Made by a program: the position numbers and the translations under genes. The notes under the pieces were generated by a model that was given only the letters and a program-made list of their open reading frames with translations, was not told the origin of the DNA and did not search any database. Source: Dirofilaria immitis (Eukaryota; Nematoda; Chromadorea; Rhabditida; Onchocercidae). From it: 64,000 bases of DNA. Where the stretch lies: positions 10,091,501 through 10,155,500 of the forward strand of contig JAKNDB010000068.1 of the NCBI GenBank assembly GCA_024305405.1. Direction: 5' to 3'. Shown in pieces: positions 54,620 to 64,000 of this stretch; the stretch's first letter is position 1; each line of letters starts with the position of its first letter.

Positions 54620-55867
54620 ATTGTCATATTGCGTTATTATCAGCAGTTCTCATTTACAGCCTCTCTGGAATACTCAAAAATGATGAATATTGATAGATCT
54701 TTGAGAAAATAATCATATCATCATTAATCAAATCTCATTTTCATTTGGATAAAAGTTCGATAGTTCTTATGAAGACATTTTCTTGTTAAGAAAGAAATCA
54801 AATTTATTGAAGGTTGAATGCACAGTTCGGAGATCCTCATTTCTTAGGCGTCTCATTTTCGCGGAATTTCTTTAAATTTCAAAATCTTCCCTTACGTAAC
54901 CTTCTGTACTTATATCTCTCCATTGAAATCATAGAATCTGTTTCACGGAAATCACAAAACCCCTAATTGAAATCATAAAATCTCTAAAAAAAAATCAATC
55001 TCTTTGCTGTCTACTAGAAAAGACACCGCTCTACGATGTAATACATATATATTTGTTTCTTAGATTTATCATCCGCTCCTGTCCAATGCTGAAGTGCTCA
55101 GTTCAAAAAACATCCTTCAGATGGATTGAGAAGGAGGCGACTGGCCAAAGAGACATTCTGCCTTGCTATAATAGCGACAGACAGTGTATTCCTTCTGTTG
55201 GTAGCATCTAATTCCTTCAAAATTATTTAAATGGCATTTGTACTAGTTACAGCTGCCGAACTGAAACTATTTTGTCGTGTTACTATCAGTATGATATTAT
55301 CTTTTGCTATTATCATCGCTGGGGCAAATGCAACATTTCATTAATTTGGAAGAAAGTTTATTCAGGGAAGAAAGTTTATTCACGTCATATTCATTATGGA
55401 TCAATATCATGAACATCTCCTGATAAACAGGTCAACAGTTAGCAAACAAAAAGAATGATAGAGAGTGACCTCTTAACCTTAACTTTCCCATTAATCACTA
55501 CCAAATCACCGCTTCATTTATTGACTGCTTTGTGATTGCAACATATTGCTCGATGTTTATTGTTGCTTTATATATACATATGTAGACGTACGCAATGAAG
55601 CATTTTTGTTTTGTACATATGGTAAAAAAGGTAGAGAATTCCAAGCATTGAATTCTCTTCAATACTGTTATATGAGTAATGTCAGTTAGTTAATTAATTA
55701 ATATCCTATTTTGATTTCAACACTCAAATACTTCTCTCAATCAATAATACATCATAAGTTATTATTAACATACTTGACAATTACACGTCTGTTATGGATC
55801 GATGGGACCAATCGATTGGCAAGTGACTGATCTAATAAACAGTGTCATACAGCTCTATTTCTTTTTT

Positions 55868-55893
55868 TCTCTCTCTCTCTCTCTTTCTCTCTC
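55868..55893. repeat. (CT)n tract
   Basis: CT dinucleotides with one interruption. A similar tract occurs at about 56290-56315. Confidence 0.9.
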
Positions 55894-55946
55894 GCTCTTT
55901 TAATTTCATTATTAGTGTTATTATTTGTATATCTTTATGTTGTTTT

Positions 55947-55980
55947 TATTATTTGTCATTGTCAACAATGACAAATAATA
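55947..55980. repeat. 34-bp palindrome with perfect arms
   Basis: The 16-bp arms TATTATTTGTCATTGT and ACAATGACAAATAATA are fully complementary, separated by CA. It lies in the SPR upstream region, about 920 bp before the start codon. Confidence 0.92.
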
Positions 55981-56897
55981 TTCCGTTGTCATTTATCAAA
56001 ACTATTCGTGATCATACCAACTGATTGTATGCAAAACGCAACTTTTCATCATCTTTTATTCTATTTGCTGGTCAAATATTGATGGCCAACCAAGCGGTAA
56101 TATCTTTTGGCTAATTTCACATCTTTGGAACAAACATTCCACTATTGCACCTAGTCTCGTTCTCAGACATTTAATTCTTGCTCCGTTCTTTTCAAAAGAA
56201 TCCTCAAAAGTAGTGAATATAAATAAACTTAGATAAACGATAACATATTTTGCTGTGAATTATCGATTCAACAGTTATTGCCTTTTTTTCTCTCTATCTC
56301 TCTCTCTCTCTCTGTCTGTATTTTTCCAAGCAATTTATTCTTGCCATCGAGTAAAGTTAAAATTTGAGAACTACTTCAGACTTCAGGCATGAAGTATAAT
56401 TCAGAAATAGCTATGAATTGAATCACATTAATGGATTCATTGAAGAGTCACGAAAATAACATTTCTACAGTACGTCTTAATGAATTTATCTCTTCAATAT
56501 TCATATAATATAGCGAACTTATCTTCCAGTGATCATTAATTGTAATTAAGTGAAATCAAAAGGTTTTAGATTGCTATTGCACTTTTAGTGAAAGTGAGTA
56601 TTGTTTATTTACGATAGACAGTGTCTGCATAGTTTGGAAAAATTGTTGCTTCCGGTTGTCATTCATATTTTTGTGTTTTTTAAGTTCACTCATAGAAAAA
56701 CAATGTTTGTTTATTTGTGATTTTTCTCTAACCCTTTCTATTTAATTTTTTTTGTTTTATGGTTGTAAAATCTTCAAATTATAATAGTAGTAAAGATAAG
56801 AATTATTTGTTCATTGTAGTTCTGGATATATCAAGCAGAAGTTATTCGAAACGACAGAATTCGTTAAAGATAAAAATCGAAAAATTCTGAATCCGTA

Positions 56898-59675
<2,778 letters not shown>

Positions 59676-59709
59676 TTCTCTATACTATTCTTTGTGACTT
59701 CGTATCTTC

Positions 59710-59715
59710 AATAAA
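59710..59715 (+). promoter_or_regulatory. Polyadenylation signal of SPR
   Basis: AATAAA 35 bp after the SPR stop codon. Confidence 0.7.
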
Positions 59716-60780
59716 ATTATTTTTACAATTTCACAGCATACTACTGACAGAACCACATAGCCAAAGATCCTATCACTCAAAAGTTCTTTCTGGGTTGCCG
59801 AAAGAATTTATGTGACAACACGCAGAGACACAAAGTCATCCTCGAGACACATCATTCATTGGATTTTCGAGAATACTATCTGCATCTACAATAACACGTA
59901 TTCACATAATAAACAAATTTTATGAGCGAATATATTTATTTACAAATTTATCAGTGAATATATATCTATTTCTTGTTCTTATCATTTAATATGAGGAAAT
60001 ATTTTTTTCTTTTTTCTCTTTGGTTAATCAAATAATAACTTTGCATCAGCGATACACGCAAGGATATTCTTATTATAATGTATAATTACTTCTTGATGAG
60101 CGTCCTCACCGTTCATAATATTCATATTAAATGATAAGAACAAGAAATAGAACAATGAGATTGTAAGAGCCATAAAAACTTTAATGCTAGTGCATGATGA
60201 TCGTTGTGGTATGAATAGTAATGAAACTGTTGGTGATGCCATGAACTATCCCAGCCATCGTCAAATCAACCAGCACTATCACCGATATGTCAACAAAACT
60301 AACAATGATCGACATGATTCTTCATGCTAAATTCATTCATGCTAATTTAATTTAGCTTAATTTGTTTTCGATAAAATTTTGATCCAAAATCCATTTGTAT
60401 TCAATTCAACCTATTTTAGCACATTTTTTCCATCATTATACCGTAGACAATTTATTCTCTTCAATGCTAAGCAATTATCGAATTTATCTTTCAAACAAAT
60501 AAAGTTTATTGCCATTATCAAATGATTAAAGGAATTGATTAAGTAACATCGACTAGATAATTAAATTTCAGTGAGGAAGGACAAAAATGGCGAAGCTTAC
60601 TGGATGCCTGTAAAAGAGGTCTTCTATTCAAGTTTCTATAAGTAGGTTTTTTTAAAGTGTTACTTGCTTCGAATGTAACTCGGCGGGAAGAGAAGTTTTT
60701 TCAGAAACTTATAAATCACATCTCACCAAGTTATCACATCATAATTCTTCCTTCCTCATTTTGCGGCTTGTGGCCTCATT
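59716..60780. other. Intergenic region between convergent genes
   Basis: AT-rich. A minus-strand ORF at 60024-60242 has a hydrophobic start (MALTISLFYFLFLSFNMN) but no splice or domain support. Confidence 0.5.
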
Positions 60781-60893
60781 TCATATATATAAGTTGTTGT
60801 AATTCACTTATCGTGGCATCAAGAATTCCATCAATATCCACATCATGGCGGTTGTCATTCTCCGGGCCAGACAGAGGGATGGAACTGGGATTA
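60781..60893 (-). CDS. Possible alternative 3' exon of the ZP-domain gene
   Basis: After an aatcacag acceptor, 37 codons run to TGA (NPSSIPLSGPENDNRHD, then DIDGILDATISELQQLIYMK). The exon joins in phase to the transmembrane exon of the ZP gene (AG plus T gives Ser), which would replace the 107-residue cytoplasmic tail with a 38-residue acidic one. It is also compatible with being an orphan or chance ORF. Confidence 0.35.
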
Positions 60894-61378
60894 CTGTGAT
60901 TTAGATCCAAACTATATTCTTACCAATTACTTTATTTAAATACGCACTAGTTTTTGAAAAACAATTTTTTTAAATATAATTCATGAATATTAACTGCAAT
61001 AATTTAAGTTGAAAATTGTTTCATACTGTAATAATACTAGTTAGCTATATGACATAGGATAAAGTTATTTTATGAGATCATTGGAGGTAGTGGTTATTGA
61101 ACAAAAATTATGCGATTGCTGGTGATTATCCTATCTTCAAAAGTTTTCAGTAAATGTTTATTATCACTTCCTTTTAAAATACACGATAAGAGGAATATTT
61201 AATTAATATATCAACATGTTCTCTTTTATCGCATTTGCATACATGAGAGTGAATACAAAATGAAGGCATTATCATATGAAAACAACCTGAGATTAACATA
61301 TTCCAGACATTTTAATTTCGAACTATTTTAACATTGAGCCAGTAGCAATAAGTAAAAAAAAATATGATCATTTCAATA

Positions 61379-64000
61379 TCAAAATGACCACGATGATCCA
61401 TTATGCCGATCAAGCTTGACATAGAGAGGTTCCGTTCCTGGCATGATACCACATATAGAATCGTAATCGACGGCTGTTCTAATTTCATTATCATCTTCTG
61501 GTGATTTTTTGTCTTTTAGCGATCTATCGCATGACACATTTACATTCTTCTGTTCTCTCACTCTTTTTCCAATCGAAAATAAGTTCTCTCCATTGACAGT
61601 TGGCACAGGTATATTATAAACAATGTTGTGGATAGTTTCATGTCTTTTCAAACTTTCTGAAGCTATAAATTCATCCTTGCTATTCACTTTAGTGATGTAC
61701 CTGCAAATAAATAGGAATTGAAAAAAGCTGTGGTAGTATTTTCATCATTTAAATTTGAGATATATTTTGAATATATGTGTTATATATCGGAATCTCATAT
61801 TTGAGCAAAGTAGAAATTAGAATTTTAAAAGTAATAACTGTATATCGAAATGATTAATATGTAATAAGTGTAATAATGTCAAGCGAAAACAGCAAAACTA
61901 CAGCTCAGGATAAATTCAGGATTTTAAATTAAAGTTCGAACCTGGAAAATATCAAAAAACAGCAAGAAATAAGGCAATAAGGATGACCATCAGCCAAAAT
62001 AGGCGCGTTACTGAGAACTGTTTAATTGTTTGAAGAGAAAAAGCTGAATTGATAGCATTTATGGGTAAGATGAGAGTAAGTTCAACTTTTTCTTCAACAG
62101 TCAATGCAGCCAAAAAGATTTTGTGTTATGGCGATTCCAGTGATAAGCTAATAAATCTTTGTGACCAGTACGTGAACATCGAGGTGGCTACAAATATGAA
62201 AACTAGAAGTTTTGAAAAAACTAAGAAGTAGTTTCAAATTTTTTCCCTGCAGGCTATTTCAATCTTAAAAAAGCCAAACAAAAGAACGAAAGTTGCTTTA
62301 TAAAATAATACGAAATCTCAGACAGGTTATAAGCGTCAAATATATACAGATACCATAGTAAAGCAGCGCATTTCAATTGAATTACCGGATGACCCAGGCT
62401 ACAGAATTGAATAAGTTAAAAAAAATGAAGAAATTTATTACTGTAATTCCTTCACATCCATCCGCTTTCCTGATGCACAAGCTGAGCTTGCAATGAAACG
62501 ATAAATGTTTCGAATTGATAAGTTTGAAAACTTTGGCAGATGAAAAAGCTATAAGCTTGTCATCGGCGTAAATCACATCACTAACAATATTTGTATCAGT
62601 ACTACAACTGAAAATATTTTTTGTTCTTGCTTAATTCTAAATTATTTCTTTTTAAATAAAGAACATTCCCGCGAACAACTGCAATGATCTATTGGAAATG
62701 AAGAACAGTTTATAGGCTTCATCCAGAATCATTGTTATTATTCGATGTCTGAAACTTTTTCAAATTCGAAAGAAGAAGCTTGTTAATATTTTGTATCAAA
62801 TTTCTTATTTTAGGAAATTTATAGCAACAAAAAGCTTCTACCCTTTAGTATCGATAATGATATGTTGTTGTTCGATCTTTGATTCAGCATAGCAATCGTG
62901 AATATGCAGTCCGTACAAATCTGATGCTTCTGCAATATCTTAATAGTTTCAAAACGATGATATTTCTTCAATTTTTCCAAAAGGAATGGCACCATACAAA
63001 ATAAGACGAGGATTTTAGACGGATTTTGAAAAATCGGGAAATTTTAATGAATTTAATTTGAATTTTGTTGAAAAAGTCGAATTTAAAAAGTCATTTTTAT
63101 TAATATATCCCTATTTACAGTATTCTATGATTTCTAAAGCAGGGCGAATTCCAAAATAAGAAGGAATTTATAGATGACTAATCATATCATAAAAATATTT
63201 AATTCAAGGTCTTCGTCCGCGATAAATCATCTAAATAACGCTTGTTTCACACTGCATGAAAAGTACCAAAATATTCCATAACTAATGCTAAGAAAAAAAC
63301 TAAAAATTAAAAAAAAACAAACGGTTATTATTTTCACATTCCCATCTGTGATAGACAATGTCACCAAGTTTAGCAGATTGAACCAGAGGTCCGTTTGGTG
63401 CATTTGCCCGAATCGAATAATTGCATAGTGACGGTACTGAATTCAGCGGTAATATTTCCGCTATTTTAAAATCACTAAAGTTTACATAATTATTATAATT
63501 CGACTTGAAGTTCTGCTAATATTGTAATGGTAAGTTTTAACATCAATTTGAGCAGAAATTGGTGATTGCAAAATTATTATTTTGAAAATGGGTTTTGAGG
63601 AAATTTGATCTCTTAAAAACAAGTATTTTTAAATTTTTAATAAAAATAGTTCACTTGTATATTTGCCAACCATATTATTTTGCAAGTGAATGGAATGCCA
63701 AATTTATCCTAACCTTTGTAAGCTCAGATCAGGGCTCAAATTCTGTTCTTGTGGTTGCTGAGGTTGATGGCATTGTATAAAAATCCTTCATCTGCACCTG
63801 TTACTAACCACTTGTCGTGTACTACGTAGATCAGTGTTGAATAATTCATTCCTGCTGGATTTACCTGTGGGTTCAAGTTAATTACGAAATTTATTTATAA
63901 ATGACTTCATAAAACTAAATGGAACATATCAATTAAGTAGTAGAAGATCGACATGAATAGATCATCATTCCATTATCACTATTAGTTTGTAGCAACAAAT
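61379..64000 (-). CDS. ZP-domain transmembrane protein (cuticlin-like), 5' end off window
   Basis: Zona pellucida-domain protein; in nematodes such proteins polymerise in cuticle, apical matrix or dendrite-anchoring matrix. Six exons: 63864-63714, 63474-63323, 62929-62842, 62607-62442, 62187-61942, 61700-61379. The upstream part (signal peptide, most of ZP-N) lies beyond the right edge. Landmarks are VNPAGMNYSTLIYVV, DEGFFIQCHQPQQ, CNYSIRANAPNGPLVQSA, KLGDIVYHRWECE, LYGLHIHDCYAES, GCSTDTNIVSDVIYADDKL, AFSSAKVFKL and SFHCKLSLCIRKADGCEGIT, which give the ZP-C cysteine pattern. A transmembrane helix (LFWLMVILIALFLAVFLIF) and a 107-residue charged cytoplasmic tail follow. One base is missing in each of A5 63779-63783, A5 62112-62116 and A6 61954-61959 (plus-strand coordinates). 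With these restored all phases agree. The exact cuticlin-like member is not determined. Confidence 0.9.

Larger units (their letters stand above)
50931..56897. other. Long intergenic region with simple repeats and coding-like islands
   Basis: Six kilobases between APPBP2 and SPR. It holds three (TA)n tracts, CT-rich tracts, a 34-bp palindrome and a cluster of coding-like, more GC-rich islands at 51.65-52.8 kb (listed separately). No intact gene is recognised. Confidence 0.55.

Noticed and set aside
60024..60242. Minus-strand ORF with hydrophobic N-terminus
   Set aside because: Hydrophobic runs are frequent in AT-rich DNA; there is no splice site, cysteine pattern or homology, and it lies in the 3' region of two convergent genes.

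Overview
This is a nuclear fragment of a eukaryote, most probably a nematode. It is strongly AT-rich, its genes are split into short exons (roughly 40-340 bp) with nematode-type TTTCAG acceptors, and its proteins match nematode or animal families. A filarial or other spirurid worm fits the composition and the long introns, but that placement is inference. I see no CRISPR array, rRNA gene, tRNA gene or intact transposon.

Six genes are well supported, because exon phases chain correctly over many exons. On the minus strand at the left end is a PTPN3/PTPN4-type tyrosine phosphatase (1-20095, FERM-FA-PDZ-PTP); its catalytic 3' end lies outside the window. About 12 kb with few genes follows (20.1-32.4 kb). 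At 32.4-33.3 kb is an unrecognised plus-strand coding block that changes frame, facing a convergent minus-strand SH2-tyrosine kinase of the Fer/SPE-8 type (34262-37124). A plus-strand run comes next: a small putative secreted protein (38.8-39.2 kb), an SLC17A9/VNUT-like transporter starting only 40 bp downstream (39250-41989), an unrecognised helical module (44741-45533) and the TPR protein APPBP2 (46152-50930). After a repeat-rich gap come sepiapterin reductase (56898-59675, plus) and a ZP-domain transmembrane protein (minus, 61379 to beyond the right edge).

The most striking property is not a new system. Nearly every gene apart from SPR carries single-base losses that break its frame, and most lie in A or T runs of 4-6. 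Restoring one base at each site gives family-consensus protein and correct exon phases. This looks like systematic homopolymer under-calling in the source assembly rather than mass pseudogenisation. Automatic annotation of this sequence would wrongly truncate the kinase, the transporter, the ZP protein and the phosphatase.

Other points worth a second look are a frame-shifting unknown gene near 32.4 kb, possible alternative terminal exons of the phosphatase and the ZP protein, a possible fusion or operon upstream of APPBP2, a very tight gene pair at 39.2 kb, two near-perfect palindromes, and a cluster of unexplained coding-like islands at 51.6-52.8 kb.
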